From Plecoglossus altivelis (taxonomy: Eukaryota > Chordata > Actinopteri > Osmeriformes > Plecoglossidae), in contig BROE01000018.1 in NCBI GenBank assembly GCA_036571765.1, positions 10,580,743 through 10,644,742 on the forward strand: a stretch of DNA of 64,000 bases, read 5' to 3'. Positions 49,377-62,691 of this stretch are shown here, piece after piece (the first letter of the stretch is position 1; the number at the start of each line of letters is the position of its first letter). Position numbers and translations under genes: made by a program. The notes beneath the pieces were generated by a model that was not told where the DNA came from, did not search any database, and saw only the letters and a program-made list of their open reading frames with translations.

Positions 49377-50597
49377 TGTCTCTCCCTTGCCTCCCTACCT
49401 TCACTCCTCATCTCCTTCGCCCAAAGTCTCTCTCCATCCCACTCCTTTCCCGTGCCTCTCTTGACTCTGTATGTGTTCTCTGGATCCATGGTCTCTCCCT
49501 CTCCTCTCCTCTCCCTCTCCTCCCTCCTTGGCAGGAGAAGTCGGCCAGTTAGCAGCCAGAGGAGCAAGCTGCTCTAAGACCTAATTAGAGCGAGTGTGTG
49601 TGCACATGTGTGCTGCTTCAGTGCTGCTTCACACCTCAGAGTCCTCCATGCAGTCAGAGAGGAGGTGTCTGACTAGCCTCTGAGCCCGACACCACCAACG
49701 TGACAATGCTGAACCCAACGGCGTGAACTTGTTGTCGACAAGATAGAGGAGGGAACATATTTCAAAACCGCAGGGGAAAGTGGTGTATCCTTAAATGGAG
49801 ATGACGGTTGCTGCTAAGAAACGTTTTAGGAGGTGGTGGGGGCATTATTAAAAGATGTGGACCAGATATTGTGTAAGATGAATTCATCATCAAAGGTCCA
49901 CATGGAATACACCAAAGAAGAGTGGAGCTTGTCTTCAGCTGAGCTGTCCCTCAGTGACTCTCTCTCTCTCCTCTGTCACCTCTGCTTTTAGCCTGTCTCC
50001 TGGACTCTATTTATATCTGTGTGTGTGTGTGTGCATGTCCAAAACCTGGGAAGGATGATGGATTGATGTGATGCTATGAACCCATAGAAGATTGTCACGA
50101 CTGCATGGCTCAAAGCTTTGAGTGTGTGTTTGCATGTGAATACCTCTTTTGATGCCAGCATATGTTTTTGTCTAAAAAGTCAGAGCAGGTTAATTAAAAT
50201 GGATTCTTGGCTTTCTGTGTTTGCTTGCATGCTCTGTGCAGAAATCGGTGGGGACGTTCGTGCACGTGTGTCTTTAGTGTGTGGGCGAAAGTGGACGTCA
50301 TTTCAGACAGGAAAACAAAATCAATACAAGTTTAAGTACAAGGAGCGAAATCAATGGCTTAATTTGTCTGTAGGTAGGAGGGGGAGAAATAGCCTGACCT
50401 GCTTTTTGGGCCACGTGTGCATGTGTGGGTGTGTGTGTGTGCCTGTGTGTTTGTGTGGAATAGCTGAAGGCTGTCCCATGATTGATTGGACAGGAAGCCA
50501 CACAGGGGTTAAATGACAGGAACAAGGACTGTCACTGCCACCTCAGCAGCCTGAGGACCAGCTGACCGTGTACCACTTCTGCCAGTAGGCTACACGC

Positions 50598-50636
50598 TCA
50601 CACACACACACGCGCACGCGCGCACACACACACACA
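50598..50636. repeat. (CA)n/(CG)n microsatellite
   Basis: CA units around a CGCGCACGCGCG core; alternating purine-pyrimidine. Confidence 0.95.
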
Positions 50637-51177
50637 TTGCCCGCACAAGCACACTCATGCAGTACCCACAGAAATACACACGGATACACAAAAACACACA
50701 CACATCCACGCCGCCGTACACGTCTCTGTGCTTTTGAGATAAACTTGGATCGCGTTTACTATACTTCACTGACAATAATTTTAATTGGATTTTTTTTTCA
50801 TTACTGCAGCAGTGCTGCATTAGCCTGTGTCTTATTTGGTCGCGCTTTGAAGCGGATCTCTGGCTGGTCCCTGGGGTCCTCCAGAGCCCAGCTCCCACGG
50901 CGATGTTGGGTAATGTAGTCATTATTGCCTTAAAAAAAGTGTGCAGTGAGTGTTCTCAGAGGTATGCATTTACGTGTGTTTGTGTGAGTTTCCTGACACT
51001 AAAATGGGGTTTCTGACACTAAAATGTGTCATGCGTATTTGCGTGCGTGTGTGTATATGTCCCTCTGTGTATCAATGTCTCTCTACGCGAATGCATGTGT
51101 CTGTGTTTTTTACTATGAACCTAGCCTCTGAGCTGTGCAGACTGGTGTTAGAGGCAGAGATCCTTAAATCCTTTACT

Positions 51178-51560
51178 TACAGTGTTTTTCATCTGCTTAC
51201 GCACAAGTACCTTGTCACACAGTTTCTGAAACCTGACACTCAATCACCAGAACCACACACCAAATCTGCAAAAATATACACTTATTCTTAGCCTTTGACT
51301 CAGTTTTCAATGTCAAAATACACTTTCTGCAAAACACAACTCAGGATTCTTTATGTGACACACGGACATCTAACAGGAAGCATCTTGATTTCTTTTCCAA
51401 ACACAACCAGTCAAAAAGTCACATTAGTTCATCAGTACCTCACATTAACCAATCAATTCTTTAGAATAGGGTCTCGAAATAGGCTCATATGAGTTGATTT
51501 ACAGTTGCAGGTATGAGTTGAGCCCTTACTGTAGAAATGATAGCAAGTACCTACTACCTA
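51178..51560 (+). mobile_element. Possible DNA transposon end
   Basis: The stretch begins TTACAGTGTTTTTCATCTGC, like the TTACAGTTTTTCTCAGTCGC terminus of the element at 5612. It then runs through AT-rich sequence I associate with fish IS630/Tc1-type elements. A matching right terminus was not found, so this is a weak call. Confidence 0.3.
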
Positions 51561-52575
51561 AGTAGTATCTACTGTCATGTACACATCATATCTGTTTCAG
51601 TGAATGGTATAAGATACAAATACATATAATTTTACCACCCATGGATCCAGTGACAGTGATCCATTGCTTGATTGGTCCCAATCTAATGGACTGCTGTATC
51701 ATACTGTGCAACAGTAGAGTGATTGCAAGACAAGATAGTCTTACAATATTGTAGCAATACTACATATTACTGATACATGTTCTGACACATACGTGAAAAG
51801 TAACTACTATCATAACCTGTTTTAGTGTCACTCTGGTCACCGGACCTCCCATGACCTTTAGTCTTTGTCACTATGACATACAAAAGGCGGTCCATTGCAG
51901 TAGCGCAGGTAAGGTATTGTGGGAATACACATCTACAATCTATTGTTTTCAGCCATATGTCACAATGACAGCTATTTGGCGAATTGGCGCATTTATTTAA
52001 CGTAAATGGATGCGCATGAGGTGGTCCTATGATTGGATGATGACAGGTGTTGGTGATCATTCTTAAGTGTCGTGATCACCACCGCCGCTGTCGCTGTCGT
52101 ATCAGTCAGTGGTTAGATCAGCGTAGCATTTCCACCATTTGTCACGCTGAGGAATAAGGGGTAACTTGTTCTGCTGTTTACAATTAATGGATGAGGCACA
52201 AGCATACTGAGAGGCCAGTGAAAAAATATAATTATCATTAAATTACTATGAAAAGACACCCCAAAACTAAAGTAATAAGCCTGGAAAAAGTTGTTGAGTA
52301 GACAGTACAGATATTTGCGTAAAAAATGGAAGGAGTGAAAGTAAAATGTAACATATTGTAAAGAACTAAAACCAGAAAAATAACCTTACTGTAAGCAAAT
52401 TTAAAAAATATGTGTTGCTCCCCATCTCTGATTAGAAGCTTCATTTAGTAGCCTTGTGTCCTCCAGCTATGTAACTAATGAGTAAATTGGCTGGAAATTC
52501 AAACTTTGGAGTGTTCATGTATGGAGAACTAAATGTGTATTGAGAGTATGTGAATGTGTGTGCATGTGCATGTGC

Positions 52576-52604
<29 letters not shown>
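52576..52604. repeat. (TG)n microsatellite
   Basis: About 14 TG units after three TGCATG units; a short (ATC)n follows at 52650-52665. Confidence 0.95.
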
Positions 52605-52606
<2 letters not shown>

Positions 52607-54026
52607 TATCCCACATGTCCTAAGACCCTGTGAGAATGGACAAAGCCCATCATCATCATCATCACACGTCCGCTTCTGAAGCAGAGGTCCTGGAGACCTT
52701 GTGGATGACGGTCCATCAGTAGGCCCAGGATGTCGACTCCTGGCTCCCTAAAGGAGACCCTAAACCTACCAGGCAGATGTGCAGGAGCGTGTCTTTTAGA
52801 TCACAACAATATTATTCAACCAGGCTTAATACAGAAAGACATGTATCAACATGCTCAGCTATTGTAACTGAATCCTATCCCCTAGCTAACCTATCCATCT
52901 CAGTCGCACTACTTCCATTGGTGAACAATGGTAGTTCCATGACTAAACTATTAACTATGTAGTCGCGTCAGGTCCTACGAGGTGTAGCCTCTGTCAGGCC
53001 CTCAGAAAGGATGAGGCGACAGGCCCTTTGAAGACTGGCACGGCAGACTGGCACTACCGCAGTGATGTACCAGGGGTATAGTGTGAGCCATCTGCGCTCA
53101 GCACTCGCTATAGAGGCAGAACTTGGCATTCAGGCCGCTACAGACACAGCAGACCACTCTGCATTCAAACTGGGAGAGAGACATTCTTGCTGTGCAGGGG
53201 ATTGAGATACAGTTCCCCTATAAAATAAGCCAGCCAACACGCATGGAGCAAAATACGTCTTTGTGGTCGTATGCCCATACATTAGAATGCTTCAGCCTGG
53301 ATGTTACAGAATGAAAATGCTCTGGGAGCACTAATGAATGTAGTCTGGGTTCTTATATAAGCCATTTCACAAAGCCCTTGTATGAAACTATCACCCACAT
53401 ATCTCCCTTGACTAGTCCCGTGGTCTTTAACACGAACAGCGACAGCCTACCCACGAGTCCAAAGTCACGAACGGGACTCCATCTCGCAGCGGCTGTTTGA
53501 GCTACGCCTCGCCTCAGGTATCCACTCTGCCATATCTGCCTGCTCCCTGGATCTCTCTGCATTTCCTCGTGTCGTCTCCCTGGATTTCTCCATCCATCTG
53601 TCTCCCCTGGCCTGTCGCCGACCGGGAGATAAATCCAGGCTAAAGACTGAGAGGATGGACGCGAATGGTGGCGGTGGCTCTCTCGTCCTTGTGCAGCTCT
53701 TTAATAGAGTCATAAATACATGAAGACGTCAAGGGCTTCCTGGCAGTGGTTGCGCCTAGCTTCAGGGCTGCCATACATCCACGCTATGCGGCTAGCCAGC
53801 GAGCTAGCTTGCCAGGCCCCTTGGGGAATGCAACGCTGCTTGAAGCACCTGATTGGTGATGGAAGGGTCTGTTTATGATAGGTGGGGATTTGATGGTTGT
53901 TCCTCTGTTGAGGAGGTACGTGCAGTCACACATCGGTACACGTGTAGGATGACACTCCAATGACACTTGAAGAAACACAGAGATAGGGTTGTGAAAATAC
54001 ACACGTGTTTACAACACAGACATGTG

Positions 54027-54028
<2 letters not shown>

Positions 54029-54063
<35 letters not shown>
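54029..54063. repeat. (CA)n microsatellite
   Basis: Seventeen CA units. Confidence 0.97.
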
Positions 54064-54066
<3 letters not shown>

Positions 54067-54919
54067 TCAGTCATGTAAATTGCTTTTAGCAGAGCAGCCT
54101 TAACAGTGAAATTGATGCCTAAAGATCAGAGAAAATTGGATGTGAAAAGCAAAAATGATTGCAGGTAATTCTTGACATGAATGTGCATTAAGGTAAGATG
54201 TCGGCCTAATAAAAACAGGCAATAACAGGAGCTGGGACCAAACTTGATTAAGCCTCCACCGCAGCTGCACAAGCTTATGCTCTGGGTAGGCCATGGAGAA
54301 GTGTCTTTGAAAGCTAGCCGGCATTGTGAGGTAAGCTAAGCTAACTAGATAGGCTCAAAAGAACAGTCACCAACGCCAAGCTAAGGAGCTGCTATACCTG
54401 CTGTTGGTGAGGAAGCTCACCCTCGACAGATGGAGAATGTCCCCCCTCTCTACCGTCACCTCTCTTTGATCTGTCACCTGTGTCACTCAGCTCGGTCCTC
54501 TCCCAGATGTTGCTGGGCTGGGCGAGAGCTCGGCCGCTCTCGGGCCTCCAGCTGCCAGCAAGGCAGAAGACGATGAGGAAGTGAAGTCTAGGAACTGAAT
54601 GACCACCTACAGTACCTATTGATGTAGTTTTGCCTGAACACTATCTCAAGAGGAGGTTTTCAGCGCTGCAAGTATGGGTCCCTCCAAACCTCTCACTTCA
54701 GTCCAGTCATGCTCATAGCTGTGAATCATCTCTTCCTCGCATTCATGGCTGCCTAAACAGCATGACATTCAATGACAGTTTGAGAGCTGTTTAAACCTGT
54801 TATTTTGGAGGAAGGCGGATATCACAGAGTGCAAAATCTGTCATCGCACAGGTTAATTATTGGATAAGGTTAACAGCACAGGACTAAACAGAGAGTCAGA
54901 TAATGAAGCAGATGGATGA

Positions 54920-54924
<5 letters not shown>

Positions 54925-54972
<48 letters not shown>

Positions 54973-54988
54973 GAGAGAGAGAGAGGGA
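54925..54988. repeat. (GA)n microsatellite
   Basis: GA units with a single GGG interruption; a short (CCTT)n lies at 55108-55135. Confidence 0.97.
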
Positions 54989-55244
54989 GGCATGGAGTAT
55001 GTTATATATCATCGTAATAGAGTAAACACATAGTATAGTCTCCTGTGTTAGCCCTTCTTTTCACTCTAACTTCTCTCATTCCTACCTACTTTGCTTCCTC
55101 GTAGCTTTCCTTCCTGCCTTCCTTCCTTCCTTCCTTTGCATGCGTTAATTCACTCTTTGAATCATTCCTTACGGTAAAATGCACAGTCAAATGGTACAGT
55201 AGAAATAAAGAGCAAGTTGCAGCCAAAATGTTTCCTCCTGAAGC

Positions 55245-55812
55245 AGAGGAGAGAAGGAGTTAGTAAGCATGTGTTGGGTCCACAGAGAAGAACCTGAAGA
55301 AGAGGAGAGAAGGAGTTAGTAAGCATGTGTTGGGTCTACAGAGAAGGAACTGAAGAAGAGGAGAGAGGAGTTAGTAAGCATGTGTTGGGTCCACAGAGAA
55401 GAACCTGAAGAAGAGGAGAGAGGAGTTAGTAAGCATGTGTTGGGTCCACAGAGAAGAACCTGAAGAAGAGGAGAGGAGGAGTTAGTAAGCATGTGTTGGG
55501 TCCACAGAGAAGGACCTGAAGAAGAGGAGAGAAGGAGTTAGTAAGCATGTGTTGGGTCCACAAAGAAGGACCTGAAGAAGAGGAGAGAGGAGTTAGTAAG
55601 CATTTGTTGGGTCCACAGAGAAGAACCTGAAGAAGAGGAGAGAAGGAGTTAGTAAGCATGTGTTGGGTCCACAGAGAAGGACCTGAAGAAAAGGAGAGAA
55701 GGAGTTAGTAAGCATGTGTTGGGTCCACAGAGAAGGACCTGAAGAAGAGGAGAGAAGGAGTTAGTAAGCATGCGTTGGGTCCACAGAGAAGAACCTGAAG
55801 AAGAGGAGAGAA
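55245..55812. repeat. Minisatellite, ten units of 55-56 bp
   Basis: The motif GTTAGTAAGCATGTGTTGGG recurs ten times, at steps of 56, 55, 55, 56, 56, 55, 56, 56 and 56 bp. Each unit also holds TCCACAGAGAAGRACCTGAA and a purine-rich GAAGAGGAGAGAAGGA link. Length variation is a single A in the purine link. Units are about 95% alike. Minus-strand open frames here are only repeat translations. Confidence 0.95.
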
Positions 55813-56440
55813 GATCAACAGACGGATGAGTGTGTCTGGGCTGTTTAGACAGGGTGTCATTGCAACCTACTGGCCCATCCCAGCCCACGCTGTGTGAGAC
55901 AGACGCCGCTCGCTTTTATCTCCCTCCCTCCGTCTCTCCATTCCGTCTCTCCTCCGCCGCACACGTGCTCAATCGCACACTGGCACACACGATATCCATG
56001 CACGCTCACTTTTGTCACCCTTTTTTTTTCTCCCTCTTCATCTCTCTCTGCCTTACATTCCTGCTCTCCTCTCAGCTTCTGTCAAATTCATGTATTTAAG
56101 TAGGTCTCAAGCTTTCAGTTATAACATCAGTTATAACACTAATTAAAGCTTGTTGCACCAGACGCAGGAATGTCATTCTATGAACAGTCAATGCAAAGCT
56201 AATGCTGTCATTCTGTACAAACAAACAGAACTGCATATAGGTCTACAAATGAACAGCACCACCTGTAGGCCAAAAGAGAATGACAGGTCAGTGAACACAC
56301 ACAGATACACACACATACATACATGTATGGAGCAGATGATACTCTTATTTGATTGGCCTACTGCTCCCAGCTGCCCTCCTCCTCTCAAACATTGAGCATG
56401 ATTGACCTCTGACATCACAGCTGGACCCAGGAGGCAGTAA

Positions 56441-56448
56441 TGTGTGTT

Positions 56449-56479
<31 letters not shown>

Positions 56480-56493
56480 CGGGGGGGGGGGGA
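56441..56493. repeat. (TG)n followed by a G homopolymer
   Basis: TG-rich run, then a run of about 12 G. Confidence 0.95.
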
Positions 56494-56886
56494 AGTGTGT
56501 TATATGGAATACTTAATCAGCACAGGTAAGTGATTTAGGTCTGAGCTAAAAGCCAAATGGCTCGGCCCCCACGGATACCTCCTGCAGTCACAAATACGCC
56601 CATGAATATTCACCGCCTCCCCATCCCCTCCCCCAAGCCAATGATTAAACTGGCTGTTGTGTAGAGACTTAAAGATATACGCCATATGCTTCGAAAGGTC
56701 ATCGCCGTCTGCATGATTCCATTTAATGAGCAAAGCCTGTTGCTGGTGTGACGCTCAAGTGCATGTGTCATCTCGCTCACCCACCATGCGTGTGCTGCGT
56801 CTGGCCGATGAGGCATATTCTGCAGGGAATAACAATAACAAATAAATATGTTTTTGAAAAAAAATGTTTTTGTTATTCATGTGCAA

Positions 56887-56958
56887 TACCAGTCAAACGT
56901 TTGGACACACCCTCCCATTCAAATGAATGGGACACTGTGTCCAAACGTTTGACTGGTA
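56887..56958. mobile_element. 72-bp palindromic MITE
   Basis: Perfect 20-bp inverted arms, CCAGTCAAACGTTTGGACAC at 56889-56908 and its complement at 56937-56956, surround an inner palindrome (CCCATTCAAATGAATGGG). TA at both outer ends fits Tc1/mariner-type insertion. The arm resembles the widespread CCAGTCAAAAGTTTGGACAC fish element. Confidence 0.8.
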
Positions 56959-57102
56959 GTGTATGCTGTTATTATTAATGAACCATATGGGGTCTTATTT
57001 CAATTCAGAAATATAACTATGAATGCTAATGCATGTGATGATCTCATCCTTGGAATGCAGGATGACTCAGTGCTGCACCATCCCCAGCACCTCTGTATTG
57101 TC

Positions 57103-57152
57103 GTGTGTATGCGTGTGTATGTGTGTATGTGTGTGTGTGTGTGTGTATGTGT

Positions 57153-57184
<32 letters not shown>
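57103..57184. repeat. (TG)n compound microsatellite
   Basis: TG runs broken four times by TATG. Confidence 0.97.
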
Positions 57185-58205
57185 TGATGGTGGATTCATA
57201 AATTGCACACTCCCTGCATCATGTTGTATGTGTGTAGCTTTGCTTGAGTTCTGCGCCAGGGAGCACTTTCCCTCAGACAGAACCACTCCATCATATCCTA
57301 TTTTCGTACTTACAGCAATCAAAACATGGTCAAATGAATAGGTTGATGTGACTTGACTAAAATGAAACATTCATTCGGTGGTTTGAATCCTGATGATACC
57401 TAACCGGCAAAGATATTTCTTTCCAGTTGAAAGAGGCCTGCGTATTCAGTCACTATCATTATCTAAGCTAACCCTTTTCCCATCCCTTCCTCCCTGCTCC
57501 CCTCCACCCTGCTCCTCTCCTCCCCCCTCCCCTCCGCCCTGCTCCTCTCCTCCCCTCTCCCTCCTCCTTTCCTCACCCAGCACTGTTTGATGATCAAGGG
57601 CGCCATGCTAGACGGCACTTCATTCGTTTTCGAACGTTGTGATTGTTTGACCTTTAAGTTGAAAGAGGTCAGGGGATAAAATCCTTTTCCACGGGGCCTC
57701 ACATTTTAATGATGGTGCTGCCCAGATTAAGAACCTCTTACTAATAATGACGATGTCCTAAAATCAACAGCAGGTCCTGTTTACCATAGAACATGGTCAG
57801 ATAATCTCAAGATGTTTACGTAAACCATTAAGTACTAGAAGGCTAAACGTCATGTCTCATTTATACTCTGTTGAACTCTGAAAGGTTGAGACAAGATGAT
57901 GAAAAAAACTATTAAATAATTGAGAAAACAGCCACAATTAACAAACCTGGTTTTATACACATGATGCACTATTATAATTCAATGACAGTAGCTTGTTCTC
58001 TGAGTTCCTTTTCATTAAGTTACTCCATCATTATGAAAAGATAAATCAGACCACCTTGAAAACTGCAGCACTCATGCCCACCAGCGAGTGATCCTTTCCA
58101 TGGCATACAACTGGGATGTATATAAATATCTGTCATCAACACATTTATGTTTTCACAGAATCAATTAATGAAACAATTATTAGCACCCATGGAAATGATT
58201 TTTTC

Positions 58206-58250
58206 ACCTCTCCCTCGCTCCCCTCCCCCTGTCTCTGATTGCTTACCTTA
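58206..58250 (-). other. Splice-donor-like segment, copy 1
   Basis: On the minus strand: AAGGTAAGCAATCAGAGACA, followed by GGGGGAGGGGAGCGAGGGAGAG-like sequence. It shares nearly all of this with copy 2 at 62692-62740. Confidence 0.4.
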
Positions 58251-59040
58251 CTCTGCGCAATAACCATAAAACCAAATGTACATCGCAAGCATAATTCAAC
58301 TGTCAACTCCTCATCCAAGATTCTCTGACCAGAACCACACATTAATTTATTCTCTTACTAATCCAAGGATGACAAAGAGACTCTCAAACAGATGGATTGA
58401 TGGTACCTTTGGTCAGCTACCATGATGCCTTTTAAAAGAATTGATCAGCATCGTAAATGACATATACTATTCTAAACAACAACTATTACACTTTGGGTGT
58501 AGATGGCAATGTTTTACATTTGCGAGTCTTCAAAAACCATCAATTCATCAACAGTTTCCTTTTCAATCTCCCTCGCTCCCTCCTTTTATGTTTAGAGCAC
58601 CTGATATTATCACAATCCGACTTGTACTTATTCAGTCATTGTCTTCGGATGTCATGGGTGAGAGTTATGAATGTGCATGACCTTGGGCCAACACCTGTGT
58701 GCGGGTGTGTAGTCCGACTCTCCTCCCTGTGGAGAGGTCGGCTGGTCTTGCTGAGGTCAGTCTCACCTCCCTCTGCCCAGGTGACCTGGCCTAAGGTCTG
58801 TTGCTAGGATACAGGCTTAGCCATTTGATGGAGAGCTGAAGGGGGGATGGGTGTTATAAGAACAAGGTGCGAATGAACGGAAGGAGGGAGGGAGCAAGAG
58901 AGTAAGAACGTGAGAGGGCGAGAGAGACAAGGAGATCAAATAAAAAGACGAACTGAGGGTGAGAAAGAAGGGAGGAAAGGAATGTATAAAGGGAGACTAC
59001 AGTGAGAATTATTATGTATGGAGAAATTAGCAGAGAGACC

Positions 59041-59044
<4 letters not shown>

Positions 59045-59102
<58 letters not shown>
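59045..59102. repeat. (GA)n microsatellite
   Basis: Twenty-nine uninterrupted GA units. Confidence 0.97.
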
Positions 59103-59108
<6 letters not shown>

Positions 59109-60400
59109 GCAGTCCAGGGCATGTTAACACTAAGTCAAACACACACACACACATCTTCTAGGTTGCAACAGCATCCTGTTTGCTTGTCTAACCTTCCTGC
59201 CCTTTCTATAAGCCTGAACAAGCAAAGGTGGAATAGTAGGGATGAGGCGGAGATGATATTACTCAGTCTGTGAGTGTGTGTGTGTGTGTGTGTGTCGCCT
59301 GTGTTGTCGTCACTCAAGAATAGTGAAATATGAAAAATATAGAACTTGTGTGGGCATCTTAGGTATACAGTTAGAATTGCATCAAGTTCATTATGAATTT
59401 TGAGCTCGTACAAGAAGGAGAAGCCATTCAAAGGGGTATGTGTTTATTCTGAGATCTGTGGGGATGAGCTTGTGATCCCCAGTCATCCCACTGATGTAAC
59501 ACCTTTTTGGAATGTGCTTCGCCATAAACCGACATTTGCTCTGCGACTTAATTGAATCGAGGTGAGAGCTGGACGGCTAAAACACACAATAATTCCCATG
59601 TGGTGTGTGTGTATTTAAGGTGCATACTGTGCAGCGTACAACTTCCAGTAAAGGGGATATTAATCCATCAAAGTACCTGTCGTCTTGGCAACTAATTAAA
59701 TTGCCCACTACAATATACACCTTTGTTTATGTGAGCACACAAACACACACGCTCTCGTTCTACGTGATGCAGTGTTGTAGCGACTGCCCTTGAGTGATTA
59801 CTACGGTGGTGACGGGGAAAGGGTTTGCTGTTGAGGGCAAGGGATGAGGGAGGGAAAGTATTTATGCTTTGTATTGAATTAAAAATGAACTGATAAGGTG
59901 TTTGTGTGTATGTGTGTGTCTGGGAAGGGCTGGTATGTTCATGATACTGTGTGTTTGCAGTCAGTCCTGGTCTTGATACGTGTACCTGGAGTCTACTGCT
60001 GGACACAACAGCATGCTGATCTGCTGAACAGCAAATCACCTCACCTTCCTGTTTGCTTAGAAAAGTTGTTTTCCAAGAAACGGTCCTGTCCTTCATAATC
60101 ATGCGCTCATCGAACTAAATCCACCACCCATGCATTCTGTATGTTTTTAATTGGATGCAACTCTTTAAGCAAACAAAGCTGACACGAACAAGGTCTGTTC
60201 TAGTTCGAAAGGGGATGATGGTACTTGTTTTCGTCACTCTGTATGCTTCTCCATCTTTCTCTGTCTTCCATCACTTCCTCTGCCTTATTTGCAACTTATT
60301 TGTTCATGGAGAGTCAGCGGTGGTGCATTTGTGCGGCTGCTAATGAGTTTGCCTTGACTTGAGAGTGTCAGAGCACGTATTTGTCTGTGTGAGTACGCAT

Positions 60401-60440
60401 GTGTGTGTGTGTGTGTGTGAGTGAGTGTGTGTGTGTGTGT
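60401..60440. repeat. (TG)n microsatellite
   Basis: TG units with GAGTGAG in the middle; a separate TG run lies at 59275-59295. Confidence 0.95.
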
Positions 60441-61767
60441 TTGCGTGGTCCCGCCTGCGTGTGAGCATGCTGCTAACCCTTCTCTAGCAGTAACCACGTT
60501 GACAATACGGAATGTATCCTTGTGTTTCTTAATGAATCAGGAATGACTCAGACCTTGTGATCCCCTCAGCCCTCCTCTCCAGACATGGTATTAGTCAGAC
60601 CGAGTGCGTGAGACACTTTTATAATGAAACTTTGCGTTTCACTTTAGGAGTCTGAGAACCTGGGTAGGTTCAACGTTGAAAAGCTAGTTGTATTAATGAC
60701 AATTAATATTTATTCTCGGTTGCGCGTGCGTCCACGCTGCCTCGCGCGCTGGTTTTGTTTTTCGTACGTGTGCATGCTGCCATCTGTGATTTGAGATGGA
60801 AAGTGATCTTTGGAGCGCCTAGAGTTAAGAACTTGAAGATTTGAAAAAGAATGAAAGGCAACAAAGCAGCTGCTCACTGCGGTACAGATCTAAGAATGGT
60901 CTCACTCACAGGGCGCTCGTACAAGAAGATTTTCCCGATATACACACTCGCATACGCAGCGTCTCTCTGTCTAAAACTCCACACATCCTAATCTGATTAT
61001 TGGAAGGCACTCTTTCATTAGAATCATCAAACAACAGAAGGATTTTAATCCTTGATTAAGGAGACAAATGTAATGAATAGAAATGGGAAGACATGGAGTA
61101 ATCCACTTTAAGTCTTATATTGAAGATCTTGTTTGTGTGAGTGTGCATTTGCGTGTGGGCTACACGGCTGCGTGTTGTGTGTGGATGCGTGTGCGTACTA
61201 GATGTAGATAGAGGCGAGTTCTTGTACCAACCTTCCCTTATGTACGTCTCAGTCATTTTCTTAAAATTTGCATACATACAAACAAGAACCAGTCATTCAT
61301 GCTACTGTAGCTCTACGTCTGTCTGACAAGGTCCAGAAGGTGAGGTCAAATCGAGGATGTGCGGAGATGCTTCTTGGGAGTTGCGGTCCCTGTCCGATCT
61401 GGTGGGTACATCTGGCTGGGGCTTGGATGAACCCAGGCTTCCTGCCTGGGTGACAGGCTGTCTTGTTTGGCAACCTTGGGCTCCGGAGCAGAGGGAGGCG
61501 GGAGGGGGGCCGGGGGGGGCGGGTGCGAGAGCAGGGCAGGAGGGGGGGGAGAACAGGGGGAGGATGTGGGGAGAACAGGGGGAGAGCGGTGTCAGACGCT
61601 GACAAGGGCAGAAGGACAGCCAAGTGTCAGAGAATTAAGTCTCTCTCTCTTTCTCTCACTCTCCTTCTTGCTCTCTCTTTCTTGCTCTCTCTCAAAATAC
61701 ATAGTCTATATTGCTCTATCTCTCCATCTCTGGCAGTTTATTACCAAACAGGGCCTTCGGCCACACA

Positions 61768-61836
61768 GAAAAAAAAAAGGGGGGGGGGGGGGGGAACAAG
61801 GGGGGGGGCCCCGGGGGGGGCCCGTTTTTCCCCGGT
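61768..61836. other. Homopolymer-rich stretch, possible sequence artefact
   Basis: Runs of A, then about 17 G, then GGGGGGGGGCCCC-type blocks and GGGCCCGTTTTTCCCC. The pattern is unlike the rest of the window and typical of low-quality consensus. Confidence 0.5.
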
Positions 61837-62484
61837 ATTTTCTTTGTTGAGGATTGAGAGCCAGCGAGATACAATTTGTTCCAGCTGTCTTTTCTGCTGA
61901 TTCAGGAGTACGCTCAGTGATGTTTTGCATCGTCCCAGCCAAACATATGACATCTTACATTAGCAAACATTGGCGATTGTTCCGGATTTTGAGTGATCAC
62001 TAAGAATTCATTAATATGCAAAGAAAGTACCCACGCATACTGGCACGGAAATACAGCGAGATCGTTTTCCGATGATTCAGTGTTTAGTCTTAAGCAGAGC
62101 ACTCTAACCTTCCTCCCCCACTACCTTGCAGAAAAAAGAAGGGTCTAGACCTGAAGGCAACACTCACCTGTCACTCATCAGAGGCATTTTTCTGTATGTG
62201 TATGTGTGGGCTGGTATGAGTGTGTGTGTGGGTGGGTTGGTGTGTGCATGCTTTATATTGTGTATGTGTGTTAGTCTGTTTTTATGCGAGCACTTATCTA
62301 AGTTTTTGATGCATGTGTGTGTCTGTTTGTGTGTGTGTGTGTGTGTCTAATCCCTAGCTCCCCTTAACACACAAAGCAAAGCTTCTCAGTAAAGTCCAAT
62401 AAGAGTGATTAAAAGAGACAGGGGTGGGACAGAGGCACTGGGGAGCAGCCATGATCCTCCCAACAGCTGTAATTACTTTCTCTT

Positions 62485-62580
62485 CATCTCTCTCCTCCTC
62501 TCTCTCTCTCACTCTCTTTCTCTCTCTCTCTCTGGCACACACTCTCTATCTCTCTCTCGCTCTCTCACACACACACACAC
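62485..62580. repeat. (CT)n then (CA)n microsatellite
   Basis: CT-rich run ending in eight CA units. TG runs also occur at 62219-62228 and 62311-62347. Confidence 0.95.
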
Positions 62581-62691
62581 TTTCTTTTTCTCGGTTTCGC
62601 TCTCGTCCCCTGAAAACTCTCAAGCCCTATCTCTTTCCCTTCTCCATTCCCTGGCCTGTTTTTTTCCCTCGCACTCGCTCTCTCTCTCGTT

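Larger units (their letters stand above)
39386..51177. other. Intergenic, no gene recognised
   Basis: Contains the candidate first exon, the candidate element at 45.5-45.9 kb, and a GGGTGGGAGAGAGAGGG-rich run at 45380-45500. A possible conserved stretch at 48010-48110 contains ATTGATTGGAGACAAAGGAT (PBX- and SOX-like motifs). Another patch at 49170-49250 ends GCAG|GTGTTT. Confidence 0.45.

Noticed and set aside
49116..49577. 153-codon plus frame
   Set aside because: Mostly Ser/Leu/Pro from CT-rich DNA; no domain seen.
51767..52060. 97-codon minus frame near the possible transposon end
   Set aside because: No transposase catalytic motif (DDE-type spacing) could be seen, so not called coding.
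53360..53720. CG-containing patch suspected of holding a tRNA or exon
   Set aside because: No tRNA cloverleaf or A/B boxes, and open frames are short.
55426..55888. Minus frames with repeated LLCGPN-type motifs
   Set aside because: Translation of the minisatellite; unit length changes break any frame.
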